Below, in pieces: positions 54,592-63,002 of a stretch of DNA of 64,000 nt. The stretch is from the NCBI RefSeq assembly GCF_022919115.1, contig NZ_CP095072.1, positions 4,340,001-4,404,000 of the forward strand, given 5' to 3'. The first letter of the stretch is position 1; each line of letters starts with the position of its first letter. The DNA comes from Gracilibacillus caseinilyticus. GTDB lineage: Bacteria > Bacillota > Bacilli > Bacillales > Amphibacillaceae. The translations under genes and the position numbers were made by a program. The notes beneath the pieces were generated by a model. It worked only from the letters and a program-made list of their open reading frames with translations, did not search any database and was not told where the DNA came from.

Positions 54592-55035
54592 CTAATCTTC
54601 CATCATCTTTTTTCGTTCATTTTCTTCATTTAAGAAATTCAAGAAAGTCTGTAATCCCATTTTCGGATGGGATTTGATCAATGAAATATAATCCTTCTTT
54701 TGATAGTCATTCACGATATTGCTCTTTTCAATCCGTGATACGATATGTTCCATCTCTAATTCTCTAATTTTTTTCTTGATATGCTTTGACTCTTTGTATA
54801 AAGCTAATCCTACTGCAGCCATTAGAGCATAGACAATGACAATAGCTAACATGCCATTGTCAAAGCCTCCGAAGAATAAAAAGAATATTAAATTCAAGAT
54901 CGAGATCAACAACAATGGCATTGCAAACATCATATATCTGGCATTCTTTTTCATCAAAGGACTTATTTTATTAAATAGTTTCTCTAATTCTATCTTCATA
55001 AATGATGGTACATCATTTGTAAAAAACGAAAACAT
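54592..55035 (-). CDS. Small membrane protein of unknown function
   Basis: The start is ATG 55035, 8 bases after AGGAGG (the frame to 55071 has no ribosome site). 147 residues: an amphipathic N-terminus, two close membrane helices (about 33-55 and 59-77), then a charged cytoplasmic tail with KESKHIKKKIRELEMEHIV and a repeated YISLIKSHPKMGLQTFLNFL-type helix. This looks like Bacillus proteins of the DUF5392 type, but I am not sure of the family. Single gene with its own terminator. Confidence 0.7.
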   Translation of the reverse strand: MFSFFTNDVPSFMKIELEKLFNKISPLMKKNARYMMFAMPLLLISILNLIFFLFFGGFDNGMLAIVIVYALMAAVGLALYKESKHIKKKIRELEMEHIVSRIEKSNIVNDYQKKDYISLIKSHPKMGLQTFLNFLNEENERKKMMED

Positions 55036-55189
55036 GCTGAAAACCTCCTTGATCTCAGTTTTACATAACATGAAATACCTATAAATAAAAGTCTTTCTAT
55101 ACTATATTATATGTGGTGGCGATTATGAACGTCAAATCTTTGATTTTCTGTCAATCATTGATTTATCATGAAACGAAGGAGGCGATAGA

Positions 55190-55909
55190 ATGAGATTAGC
55201 ATTTATTTCAGATATTCATGGAAATGCAGAGGCATTAAAAGCAGTACTTGAAGATATGGAAACAAAACAAGTCGATCGTATCGCGGTTCTAGGAGATATT
55301 GCCTACCGAGGACCTCAGCCTGCTGAATCGATTGAATTAATCCGATCATTAAACACAGATGTCATCAAAGGCAATGCAGATGAATGGGTAGTTCGAGGAA
55401 TCCGAGAAGGTGAAGTTCCTTCAAAGGCAAGAGAAGCAATGAATCAGGAACAACAGTGGACATATGAGCAATTATCAGAAGAACAAATCGATTATTTATC
55501 CAATCTCCCTACAGAGTTAGTACTAGAAGAAGAAGGTATCCGACTGCATGCATTCCATGCAACACCTGATAGTTTATTTGATGCAGTAGCTCCCAACGCT
55601 TCCGATCAGGAACTTTTAGACAAGTTAACCGAACGACAAGATGCGGATATTTATTTGTATGGTCATATTCATACACCTTATCAGCGAAATGTGCAAGGTA
55701 AATCGATTATTAACTTAGGTAGTGTTGGCTTACCATTTGATCAAATTACGAAAGCTTCTTATTTGATTATTGATATTGTGAACGGACAAGTGCAAATCAG
55801 CAATGTTCGTGTTCCCTACGATATCGAGAAAGTTTGCCAGATATACCAGGAAGTTCATTATCCAAATAGTGAATTTATGCAAAACATTATTCGCTCTGCT
55901 AATAATTAA
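55190..55909 (+). CDS. Calcineurin-like metallophosphoesterase
   Basis: 239 residues. All five family metal blocks are present: D8-x-H10 (ISDIHGN), G-D36 (VLGDIAYRG), GN62 (KGNADEW), H123 (AFHATPD) and GH159-x-H161 (YGHIHTPYQ), then NLGSVGLPFD. The YfcE/YmdB-like class acts on phosphodiesters or phosphomonoesters. Single gene with AAGGAGG upstream and a strong terminator. The substrate cannot be named. Confidence 0.92.
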   Translation: MRLAFISDIHGNAEALKAVLEDMETKQVDRIAVLGDIAYRGPQPAESIELIRSLNTDVIKGNADEWVVRGIREGEVPSKAREAMNQEQQWTYEQLSEEQIDYLSNLPTELVLEEEGIRLHAFHATPDSLFDAVAPNASDQELLDKLTERQDADIYLYGHIHTPYQRNVQGKSIINLGSVGLPFDQITKASYLIIDIVNGQVQISNVRVPYDIEKVCQIYQEVHYPNSEFMQNIIRSANN

Positions 55910-55916
55910 AACTGCC

Positions 55917-55949
55917 ATTCCCAAGTATCCTTTTACTTGGGAATTTTTT
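55917..55949 (+). terminator. Terminator of the metallophosphoesterase gene
   Basis: ATTCCCAAGTA (55917-55927) pairs with TACTTGGGAAT (55934-55944), followed by TTTTTTG. Confidence 0.93.
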
Positions 55950-56068
55950 GTGCGTTAGCGATGAAGAAGCTCGAGGAAGTGAAAAATTAGAATGTACAAC
56001 GGATAAAGAAAGCATATAATGACCGTCACGAAAGCAAATCACAAAAATAATAATGCAGTATGGGTTCT

Positions 56069-56130
56069 TATAATATGGATTATGTAAAGAACTGTATATG
56101 TATATGGTAATTTTGACAGTTTTTTATGCT
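56069..56130. repeat. ITR-element fragment, copy F (left end)
   Basis: The left end TATAATATGGATTATGTAAA (56069-56088) differs in one base from copy A and is followed by the conserved GGTAATTTTGAC. The arms and right end are missing. It lies upstream of the GntR gene and may touch its promoter region. Confidence 0.75.
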
Positions 56131-56200
56131 TGCATTTTCTCCCACTATGTTCTATAGTTAATTACATGACTAACGAACCGAAGAGGTGGTGAACCAAACA

Positions 56201-56584
56201 TTGACAGACCGATTGAAGGAAGACCAACCTATTTTTCTACAAATAGCAGAAATGATTGAAACCAGTATTATAGATGGAGAGTTAACGGCTCACACTAAGA
56301 TACCCTCAACCAATGAATTCTCCAAACATTATCAGATCAACCCTGCCACAGCAGCTAAAGGTATTAATCTGCTAGTCGATCAATTGATCATCTACAAGAA
56401 ACGAGGTGTCGGTATGTTCGTTTCGGAAGAAGCTATACAAATCATTCTGGCTAAACGAAAGCAACGATTTTATGAGCAATTTGTTCATCCGATGCTGCAG
56501 GAAGCTAACCGGATAGAATTTAATTCATCACAATTAATAGCTTGGATTAAGGAGGAAATGGAAAATGATAATAAAAGCAACTAA
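56201..56584 (+). CDS. GntR-family regulator (YtrA type) of the ABC operon
   Basis: I prefer TTG 56201 as the start: GAGGTGG at 56183-56189 serves it, while GTG 56186 and 56189 lie inside that site. 127 residues: a GntR winged helix (PIFLQIAEMIETSIIDGEL, IPSTNEFSKHYQINPATAAKGINLLVD, and KKRGVGMFV) plus a short C-terminal dimer part. YtrA-type regulators repress the ABC genes that follow. The stop overlaps the ATPase start by 20 bases. Confidence 0.88.
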   Translation: MTDRLKEDQPIFLQIAEMIETSIIDGELTAHTKIPSTNEFSKHYQINPATAAKGINLLVDQLIIYKKRGVGMFVSEEAIQIILAKRKQRFYEQFVHPMLQEANRIEFNSSQLIAWIKEEMENDNKSN

Positions 56585-57425
56585 TTTGGCTAAATATTAT
56601 CGGAGTGAGCGTGCACTCGGCCAATTAAATCTAACAATAGATGGGCCAAAAATAATTGGACTTCTAGGAAATAATGGTGCAGGCAAAACCACCCTGCTTC
56701 GCTTATTAGCTGGTCACTTTCAACAGACCAGCGGAGAACTTACCATCAATGATATTACTCCATTTAATCATCACACCTTAACAAAAGAAATATGCCTGAT
56801 TATGGAAAATGATAATTTCCATGGCAGATTCAAAGTGCAGGATATACTAAAGATTTCGTCGATGTTTTATCCGAATTGGAATCATGAGTATGCCGAACGA
56901 TTACGTCATTTATTCCGTTTGAAACCTAAACAAAAAGTAAAGACCTTGTCAAAAGGGATGTATTCGGCATTAGGCATCATTGTCGGATTAGCGAGTCATG
57001 CACCAATCACAATCTTCGATGAACCATATATTGGGTTAGATGCCTCTTCTCGTTCTGCTTTTTATGACTTATTGCTGGAATCCTATCAAGAGAATCCCAG
57101 ACTTATCATTCTTTCTACTCATCTAATTGACGAGGTTAGTAGATTGTTTGAAGAAGCAGTTATCCTAAAAGAAGGCGAATTATTATTACATGAAACCGTA
57201 GAAAGTCTAGAAAAAAATCACACATTAGTAAGCGGTCCTTCCGAAACGGTCGATCAAATAACAAAAGGACGAAATATCATACATTCCACCACATTATTAG
57301 GCAAGAAATCAGTCGTCCTTTATCAGGATCATGTAGAGGCCAGCACAGAGGTGTCGTTTCAAAAAGTCTCATTGCAGGAGTTATTCGTTTACTTAACTAA
57401 TGAAGGAGTGACAATAGATGCTTAA
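56565..57425 (+). CDS. ABC transporter ATP-binding protein
   Basis: 286 residues. Walker A LLGNNGAGKTTLLR (about 33-46), a degenerate signature TLSKGMYSALG, Walker B PITIFDEPYIGLD and H-loop STHLIDE. The altered signature is usual in YtrB/YhcH-type ATPases of this operon type. It works with the membrane protein encoded next; start and stop overlap by 8 bases. Likely export or resistance to wall-active or membrane-active compounds, by family. Confidence 0.9.
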   Translation: MIIKATNLAKYYRSERALGQLNLTIDGPKIIGLLGNNGAGKTTLLRLLAGHFQQTSGELTINDITPFNHHTLTKEICLIMENDNFHGRFKVQDILKISSMFYPNWNHEYAERLRHLFRLKPKQKVKTLSKGMYSALGIIVGLASHAPITIFDEPYIGLDASSRSAFYDLLLESYQENPRLIILSTHLIDEVSRLFEEAVILKEGELLLHETVESLEKNHTLVSGPSETVDQITKGRNIIHSTTLLGKKSVVLYQDHVEASTEVSFQKVSLQELFVYLTNEGVTIDA

Positions 57426-58131
57426 GAAGCTAAATCTGAATTTCTACTATTTTTGGAAAACATCCTGGACGACTATTTCTATCTTTTGGTGTATCTATTT
57501 CAGCTTTATTTGCCTTACGCTTATTTTGGCAATATCATTTAATAATAGCAGCATTTCGATGTCTGGAATAAATGTTGTGCCTGCAGTTATTTTTTGTCTG
57601 ATTTTTGGACTGAATTTCTTTAAAGATTCTTTTCCACACCTTATTAAACTTGGATTAGACCGATATAGTTTTCTGCTATCAATATTTATATATATGATCG
57701 CTTTCGCGGTGGTGATGACTGTAATTAGTCAGGTATCTTCCTGGATAATAAAGGCGCTAACTACAGTATTCCAACTGGATAACTTCAGCTATATCAGCAT
57801 GGTGGATTTAATGCAGAACGGTTTCAACCAATGGGAAATCTTCTTATATGAATTTTTTCTCTATCTACTGTTCTTTGGATTAGCCATTTTAATCGGCAGT
57901 ATCTTTTTTAGGTTTGGTCAAAAGATCGGATTTACACTTCTGGCGATTCTCCCTGCTCTCTTTATAATCAAACCAGTTGGGCTACAATTCGTTAAAATAA
58001 TAAATTATATCGCAGTTGATAATCCGCAATACCACATTCCATCACTATTATCGCTATCTGTCATAATTGGACTGTTTCTATGGCTGACAGTGTCAAAAGC
58101 AAGTGTAATTGATAAAACGATCAGTAAATAA
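57418..58131 (+). CDS. ABC-2-type membrane permease
   Basis: 237 residues with about six hydrophobic helices, no signal peptide, and a short cytoplasmic start (MLKKLNLNFYYFWKTSW). Partner of the ATPase before it; the GntR-ATPase-permease order is a single operon. No conserved motif allows a substrate to be given. Confidence 0.8.
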   Translation: MLKKLNLNFYYFWKTSWTTISIFWCIYFSFICLTLILAISFNNSSISMSGINVVPAVIFCLIFGLNFFKDSFPHLIKLGLDRYSFLLSIFIYMIAFAVVMTVISQVSSWIIKALTTVFQLDNFSYISMVDLMQNGFNQWEIFLYEFFLYLLFFGLAILIGSIFFRFGQKIGFTLLAILPALFIIKPVGLQFVKIINYIAVDNPQYHIPSLLSLSVIIGLFLWLTVSKASVIDKTISK

Positions 58132-58530
58132 AAAATCAAGAGGGTGGAACATGACAAAAATGTGCAAGTAAAAACGAGTCGTATTAAAACCTTTTTTGCT
58201 ACTAATTTTAAACGATACGTAGTGGAAGCTACTGACAATTTGCTGAGACTTCCTGGAATATGATTGTTGATGAGTGGTGAAAGTGGAGTTCGTTTTACCT
58301 AGCAGAGCAGACCATTAAGCTCTTAACTTGAAGCGGATTTGGCCGATTGGAACTCTCTTTCGACCCAAAGCATTTGTGAAACAGAGTCGAAAGGTCTTAA
58401 CAATCACCCCCCTGATTAAACACCTGCATGCAGTGAAAGTCGGCCCATAATAGAATCTTGCCATATCGTTTAGAAGATTGCTTGTAAGCTTTTTAAAAGT
58501 AAAAGATAATTCGTTGTTTATAGAAACGGC
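58132..58530. other. Gene-free gap with hairpins after the ABC operon
   Basis: About 400 bases without a credible gene. It begins GAGGGTGGAACATGACAAAA, which recalls GAGGGTGGGACAAAA-type repeats seen in Firmicutes. CTTTCGAC near 58350 pairs with GTCGAAAG near 58388. No promoter for either neighbour was found. Confidence 0.4.
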
Positions 58531-58538
58531 ATAAAAAG

Positions 58539-58594
58539 AAAGCCGAACATACCCTGAATGTTATAATAACAATCCTTGGTATGTTCGGCTTTTG
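58539..58594. terminator. Terminator between ABC operon and phosphatase genes
   Basis: AAAGCCGAACATACC (58539-58553) pairs with GGTATGTTCGGCTTT (58578-58592) across a 24-base loop, with TTTTG on the plus strand and TTTCTTTT on the minus strand. Bidirectional. Confidence 0.85.
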
Positions 58595-58622
58595 TAGAGA
58601 TCTAAACCAGGCTCTACCTTTG

Positions 58623-59216
58623 CTATACAGAACCCTTTTCTTTGTATAAAGTTAAGTGTTTTGTTTGATTATAATGATGAATGTGCCATTTTTCTTCTAA
58701 CCGTTCCATTAGATTAATGGAGCCATTAACGAGCTTGGTTTTGCCAGAACCAATGGCACCTTTTGAAAAATGAGACAGCAATGCATTAATGACTGCACCA
58801 TGTGCAACCAGAATAATTTTCTTGCCAGCATAGCGTTGATGAACTTCTTCTAATCCTGCAACAACTCGTTCAATCAATTCTGGCATATCTTCCGCATTCG
58901 GGTACACGCCATCAGGAAATGCTTCCATACGTTCAAACACCGTCATACCCTCAGCCACACCAAATCTTCTTTCCCTAAACGCATCCATCTCCTCATATGG
59001 AAGCTGGACGTATTTATTAATGATATGGGCCGTTTCACTGGCACGTTTCAAAGAACTGCTGATCAGCATATCCCAATCTAATGTTAGTAAATATTGCCCG
59101 CATTCCTCCGCTTGTGACTTTCCATCATTATTTAGAGGTATATCTGTTTGTCCCTGGATCTTGCCAAGTGCATTCCAATCAGTCTCACCATGTCTGACTA
59201 AACATATACTTGTCAT
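58623..59216 (-). CDS. Histidine phosphatase (phosphoglycerate-mutase-like)
   Basis: The start is ATG 59216, 9 bases after AGGAGGTGA; the preceding GTG overlaps the upstream stop. 197 residues with the phospho-histidine motif LVRHGETDWN (H9), the second Arg in SSLKRASETA, Glu in FRERRFGVAEG and the distal His in LVAHGAVINALL. A broad-specificity or sugar-phosphate phosphatase by family. It overlaps the ribosome site of the HD-domain gene upstream; the two form an operon. Confidence 0.9.
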   Translation of the reverse strand: MTSICLVRHGETDWNALGKIQGQTDIPLNNDGKSQAEECGQYLLTLDWDMLISSSLKRASETAHIINKYVQLPYEEMDAFRERRFGVAEGMTVFERMEAFPDGVYPNAEDMPELIERVVAGLEEVHQRYAGKKIILVAHGAVINALLSHFSKGAIGSGKTKLVNGSINLMERLEEKWHIHHYNQTKHLTLYKEKGSV

Positions 59217-59224
59217 AATAAAAG

Positions 59225-59875
59225 TCACCTCCTCTGTTCTCCTATTTCTTCAAAAAATGCATCTAAATACATTTCCATCAGTTGATGGCGCTTTTCTGCC
59301 ATGCGATAACCTGAGCTGGTATTCATAAGCTCTTTCAGTTTCAGCAACTTTTCATAGAAATGATGAATAGCACTTGATCGCCCATGACGATATTCAGCAA
59401 CACTCATCTCGTCCCTAACTGGTAAATCTGGCTGATAAATAGGCTGACCTTTCTTTCCTGCATACGTGAAACACCTGGCAATTCCAACTGCGCCAATTGC
59501 ATCCAATCGATCCGCATCCTGCACCACTAGCCCCTCTATCGTTTCAAGCGACTTACCATTTCCACCCTTAAATGACATATGCGTAATGATCGCTAGAATA
59601 TGTTCCTGATCCGCATCACTCACTTGATGGTCTAATAACCAATTACGAATAATACGCAGTCCTTCCTCTTCACTTTCTACCACTTTATCATCGGCTAGGT
59701 CATGCAACAATGCAGCTAAAGTGACAACAAACAAATTCGCTCCTTCTTTAACAGCCAGCTTTTTTGCGGTAGTCGTAACACGTTCGATGTGATGCCAGTC
59801 ATGCCCTGAACCTTCTCCTAGTAATGTTTGTCTAACAAAATTTTCAGTTGCAGCTATTACTTGTTCCTGTTCCAA
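59225..59875 (-). CDS. HD-domain phosphohydrolase (YedJ-like)
   Basis: The start is TTG 59875 after AGGAGG. 216 residues: HD motif pieces HDWHHIERV (about 25-33), the central LLHDLADDK (H58-D59), ITHMSFKGG and the distal VQDADRLDAIGAVGIAR. This matches the YedJ/YpgQ group; the B. subtilis and E. coli relatives hydrolyse nucleotides. In an operon with the histidine phosphatase. The role is not fixed by context. Confidence 0.88.
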   Translation of the reverse strand: MEQEQVIAATENFVRQTLLGEGSGHDWHHIERVTTTAKKLAVKEGANLFVVTLAALLHDLADDKVVESEEEGLRIIRNWLLDHQVSDADQEHILAIITHMSFKGGNGKSLETIEGLVVQDADRLDAIGAVGIARCFTYAGKKGQPIYQPDLPVRDEMSVAEYRHGRSSAIHHFYEKLLKLKELMNTSSGYRMAEKRHQLMEMYLDAFFEEIGEQRR

Positions 59876-59912
59876 CCTGACACCTCCTATGTATAAGAAC
59901 TTCTAATATGGT

Positions 59913-59941
59913 AAAAAACCACAACAAAACTGCTGTGGTTT
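59913..59941 (-). terminator. Terminator of trmL
   Basis: AAACCACAGCA pairs with TGTTGTGGTTT on the minus strand (59916-59941), followed by TTTTTT. The stem overlaps the stop codon. Confidence 0.85.
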
Positions 59942-60413
59942 AAACTAATCCTGGGAATCCTTGTTGTTTCATAACATCATAGACGATAATCGCTGCTGTA
60001 TTGGATAAATTGAGTGAGCGAACCTTATCGGTCATTTGAATGCGAAGACAGCGATCTTCTTTTCCTGCTAATAACTCCTTTGGTATTCCATTTGTTTCCC
60101 GACCAAAGACAAAAAATAAATCCTGATCACTATTACTGAAGTCAAAATCAGAATAATACTTGGTACCGAAGTTTTCTATATAATAAAATGCACCTTGAGG
60201 AAATGTTGCATATAATTCATCGAGCGAATCATAATAATGAACCTTCACATCGTGCCAATAATCCAAACCTGCTCGTCGTAACATTTTATCATCGGTCGAA
60301 AAGCCGAGTGGACGAATTAAATGCAAATGAACATTCGTTGCAAGACAAGTTCTTGCAATATTTCCGGTATTTGCAGGAATTTCTGGTTGAAATAATACTA
60401 CATGTACTGCCAA
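59940..60413 (-). CDS. trmL: tRNA (cytidine/uridine-2'-O-)-methyltransferase TrmL
   Basis: I place the start at TTG 60413, 8 bases after GAGG; GTG 60422 would overlap the site. 157 residues, the compact SPOUT/TrmH type: VVLFQPEIPANTGNIARTC, HLIRPLGFSTDDKMLRRAGLDYW, FVFGRETNGIPKELL and MTDKVRSLNLSNTAAIIVY. It methylates the wobble base 34 of tRNA-Leu isoacceptors. Full-length for the family (also called CspR in Bacillus). Confidence 0.93.
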   Translation of the reverse strand: MAVHVVLFQPEIPANTGNIARTCLATNVHLHLIRPLGFSTDDKMLRRAGLDYWHDVKVHYYDSLDELYATFPQGAFYYIENFGTKYYSDFDFSNSDQDLFFVFGRETNGIPKELLAGKEDRCLRIQMTDKVRSLNLSNTAAIIVYDVMKQQGFPGLV

Positions 60414-60483
60414 TCTTTTCACCTCATATATGACTTTCTAACCTAGCCATTATACCACATTTTTTCTATCGTTGTACGATCCA

Positions 60484-61314
60484 TTAACCAATCCGAAAAA
60501 AACGATAAGCACATTCAGGTGTCCATGCCGCAGAATCCTCATATGTCCAATAACGGTGTCGACTATTGTTGGTATGCGCATTAACCAGTGGCATATTTTG
60601 ACTATCTTTTGCTACCACAATCGTGTTGTGATCCCACCTGCCATCTCCTTCAAAATCATAACAAATTACATCACCTGGCAATAAATCTCTTGGGTCGGAA
60701 ACTTCTGTGCCTTTCAAACCGGAAGTAGCTCCGCTTAAATTCCAACGAAATGAATTAGCTACCGACCAGGAATAACTCCAATTATCCCCTTGATACCACC
60801 AGCCTTTGGAGCGATTAGGTGCCCCTGTCATTGGTGCCCCTCCAGCTCGCATACATTGCGAGATATAATTGGTACAGTCATTATCAGCAAAAAAATGATA
60901 AGCAGGATTTGCATCATTCCACCATCGTTCAGCATATTGAACAGCTGCTCTCCGGTCATAATCAAACCTGCTTCTCGTTTCATCTGTTATAATTGTAGGA
61001 CGATGGGAATGATCAATTATCTTTTTCTCCTGATCATCAACAACTTGATCTCTCTCTACTATAGCAACACGCTCTTCCATCATTTCTTCATGATAATAAT
61101 TTCCATGGTCATCTATTAACATTCTAAATAATAATTGATAGTGAAGCTTTTGCTGGTTTCTTTCAGTTACGATATGTTGTTTATTGCCAATCAGATCAAG
61201 ATGTTTGATTTTTTTACCATTTTTTCGATGTAGTTCTTTTTTTCTTATTAAGGAATGATACTGATAATGCCACGACTTATCCCAATATTGTTTAACTAAT
61301 TCCCATTCTGACAT
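60484..61314 (-). CDS. Amidase_6-domain (YhbB-like) protein
   Basis: The start is ATG 61314, seven bases after AAGGAGGAG; the frame to 61371 is ignored. 276 residues with no signal peptide. An N-terminal charged part (1-115) precedes an Amidase_6 domain (about 118-276): catalytic Cys C147 in ADNDCTNYISQC, GWWYQGDNWSYSW, LLPGDVICYDFEGDG, and His H229 in WDHNTIVVAK. NlpC/P60-like cysteine amidase fold, as in sporulation-related Bacillus YhbB. The substrate, probably cell-wall peptide, is inferred. Confidence 0.85.
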   Translation of the reverse strand: MSEWELVKQYWDKSWHYQYHSLIRKKELHRKNGKKIKHLDLIGNKQHIVTERNQQKLHYQLLFRMLIDDHGNYYHEEMMEERVAIVERDQVVDDQEKKIIDHSHRPTIITDETRSRFDYDRRAAVQYAERWWNDANPAYHFFADNDCTNYISQCMRAGGAPMTGAPNRSKGWWYQGDNWSYSWSVANSFRWNLSGATSGLKGTEVSDPRDLLPGDVICYDFEGDGRWDHNTIVVAKDSQNMPLVNAHTNNSRHRYWTYEDSAAWTPECAYRFFRIG

Positions 61315-61508
61315 GATGTTCTCCTCCTTTGTTTCATATATATTCATCATGCAGAGCAAGTATTGCAACAATCAGATATCGAAGTTTTCTAGTTTTTACA
61401 ATACATTTCAGTTCGATTAACAAAACGTTAAATAATCCATTTTTATGATTAATGACTTTTTATCCTGGGAATGTGTTTTGTGAACAAATAACAAGGAGGA
61501 AAATGAAC

Positions 61509-61898
61509 ATGACAAAAAAATGGTTATCAATGATAGGTGTAGCAGTATTATCAACAGGAATATTAGCAGCATGTGGATCGGACGGCTCGGATGAACCAGC
61601 GGATGACTCATCCACAAACGAACAGGCACCAGCAGAGGATGGATCTACAGAAGACGGCTCTATGAATGAAGATGGAACTACAGAAGAAGACGGTTCTTCA
61701 ACTGAAAATGGATCTATGAGCGAAGATGGCTCGACTGAGGATGGTTCCATGAGTGAAGACGGAACTTCTGATGACAGCTCTATGAGTGAAGATGGTGCAA
61801 CAGAAGAAGATGGTTCCATGAGTGAGGACAGTACTTCTGAGGATAGTTCCATGAGCGAAAATAGCGAACCCACAGATGAAGAAACCCAAAGCGAATAA
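61509..61898 (+). CDS. Small acidic Ser/Glu/Asp-repeat lipoprotein (A)
   Basis: Start ATG 61509, 8 bases after AAGGAGGA. 129 residues: lipoprotein signal with lipobox LAAC (Cys 22), then a low-complexity acidic tail of about 105 residues made of repeated SMSEDG / TEEDGS units with almost no basic residues. No folded domain is expected. It may form an acidic cell-surface brush, which would suit a salt-adapted organism. A small homologue follows at 62256. Strong terminator after it. Confidence 0.8.
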   Translation: MTKKWLSMIGVAVLSTGILAACGSDGSDEPADDSSTNEQAPAEDGSTEDGSMNEDGTTEEDGSSTENGSMSEDGSTEDGSMSEDGTSDDSSMSEDGATEEDGSMSEDSTSEDSSMSENSEPTDEETQSE

Positions 61899-61940
61899 TT
61901 CCTGGTTAGTAAATAGACAGGGGCATCTGCAGTTATATAT

Positions 61941-61988
61941 GCAAGAAAAGGTTCCGATTCACCCGAGATGATCGGAACCTTTTCTTGC
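61941..61988 (+). terminator. Terminator after lipoprotein A
   Basis: GCAAGAAAAGGTTCCGAT (61941-61958) and ATCGGAACCTTTTCTTGC (61971-61988) form a perfect 18-bp stem, followed by TTTTTT. Confidence 0.9.
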
Positions 61989-62255
61989 TTTTTTAGGACT
62001 GCTTTCCTCCACACTAAAACTTTAGTGAAAGATCACTTCATTACTTGAAACACACAGAATAATTGGTAACTTTTGACGAATAACAACTCTCAATAGAAAA
62101 TGTGATTGAACTTACCATATCTTCAAGGTTCTAAACATACCATATCAAATATTATTAATAATATGTAAAAATTGTTAAGTATTGTTAATATGTGTATCTA
62201 AATAGATCTTAATATCGTATATATAAGTAGACCGGAAAAAAAAGGAGGGGTGAAG

Positions 62256-62414
62256 ATGAAAAAGAAATGGTTATCTATTTTTGCTGTAGCAATGCTGTCT
62301 GCAAGCTTTCTTACTGCTTGTGCAGAAGAAGGTGAAGGAGATACAGAAGAACCAGAAACTGAAGATGCTACAACAGATGAAAATGAAGAAACTACAGACG
62401 AAGCAACTGAATAA
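62256..62414 (+). CDS. Small acidic lipoprotein (B)
   Basis: A 52-residue protein. AAAGGAGGGG lies at 62241-62250. The signal KKKWLSIFAVAMLSASFLTAC (Cys 22, near-identical in layout to lipoprotein A) is followed by about 30 residues of EEGEGDTEEPETEDATTDE type. Lipoprotein A and B look like paralogues that share the signal but differ in tail length. The function is unknown. Its terminator ends against the ogt stop. Confidence 0.75.
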   Translation: MKKKWLSIFAVAMLSASFLTACAEEGEGDTEEPETEDATTDENEETTDEATE

Positions 62415-62440
62415 TAAAAGTGGCCGGACAAGCCTACATA

Positions 62441-62471
62441 ACATGTGGGAGATCTGTGATCTCCCACATGT
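62441..62471 (+). terminator. Terminator after lipoprotein B
   Basis: ACATGTGGGAGATC (62441-62454) pairs with GATCTCCCACATGT (62458-62471) around TGT, with TTTCACTTTTG after it. It also faces the ogt stop at 62473. Confidence 0.85.
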
Positions 62472-62472
62472 T

Positions 62473-62982
62473 TCACTTTTGTTCTAATGACAATAAATAT
62501 TCTTTTTTATCAAGCCCGCCACCATATCCAACTAATTTTCCATTCTTTCCAATTACTCGGTGACAAGGAACAATAATCGAAATCGGATTTTTATTATTTG
62601 CACCACCAACTGCTCTAACTGCCTTGGGTGATTCAATATAGCTGGCAATATCCTGATAAGAACAGGTTTTTCCATAATCTACTTTTGTCGCTAATGCTTG
62701 CCACACTTTTTGTTGGAAAGACGTACCATAGAATTTGTATGGAATCGTAAAAATTGTACGTTTTTGCTGAAAGTACTCTTCTAGTTGAGTAACAGTTTCC
62801 GTAAAACACTCCGTTGATTCATGCCATTCCAATGGCAAACCGTGCTTTTGACACCACTTGCGAACATCAGCCTCTTTTTCTTGCAAACTGCCATATTTAA
62901 TGTAGACAAGATAATCTCCTTGCTGCAGCAACAGAATTGGACCTATTGGAGACTGGTATTCCATAAAGTATAATGCATCCAT
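62473..62982 (-). CDS. ogt: Methylated-DNA-protein-cysteine methyltransferase
   Basis: Start ATG 62982, seven bases after GGAGG (TTG 62988 is too close). 169 residues: an N-terminal RNase H-like half and the DNA-binding half with GTSFQQKVWQAL, YQDIASYIESPKAVRAVGGANN and the acceptor C140 in IIVPCHRVIG. It repairs O6-methylguanine by taking the methyl group itself. Transcribed with queG, 20 bases after its stop. Complete and normal in length. Confidence 0.95.
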   Translation of the reverse strand: MDALYFMEYQSPIGPILLLQQGDYLVYIKYGSLQEKEADVRKWCQKHGLPLEWHESTECFTETVTQLEEYFQQKRTIFTIPYKFYGTSFQQKVWQALATKVDYGKTCSYQDIASYIESPKAVRAVGGANNKNPISIIVPCHRVIGKNGKLVGYGGGLDKKEYLLSLEQK

Positions 62983-63002
62983 GTACAATCCTCCCAGTAA
63001 AA

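Noticed and set aside
54402..56130. Idea that fragments E and F are the two ends of a composite transposon carrying the genes between
   Set aside because: E carries a right end and F a left end, each with its inside facing away from the enclosed genes, and no transposase lies between.
58005..58238. 77-codon minus-strand frame at the end of the ABC permease
   Set aside because: Overlaps the permease gene on the other strand and has no start signal.
60188..60433. Plus-strand frame opposite trmL
   Set aside because: Shadow of trmL, whose SPOUT motifs are complete.
61620..61890. Regular repeats that could look like CRISPR or a satellite
   Set aside because: They are in-frame SMSEDG-type codons of a lipoprotein gene, with no spacers of constant length.
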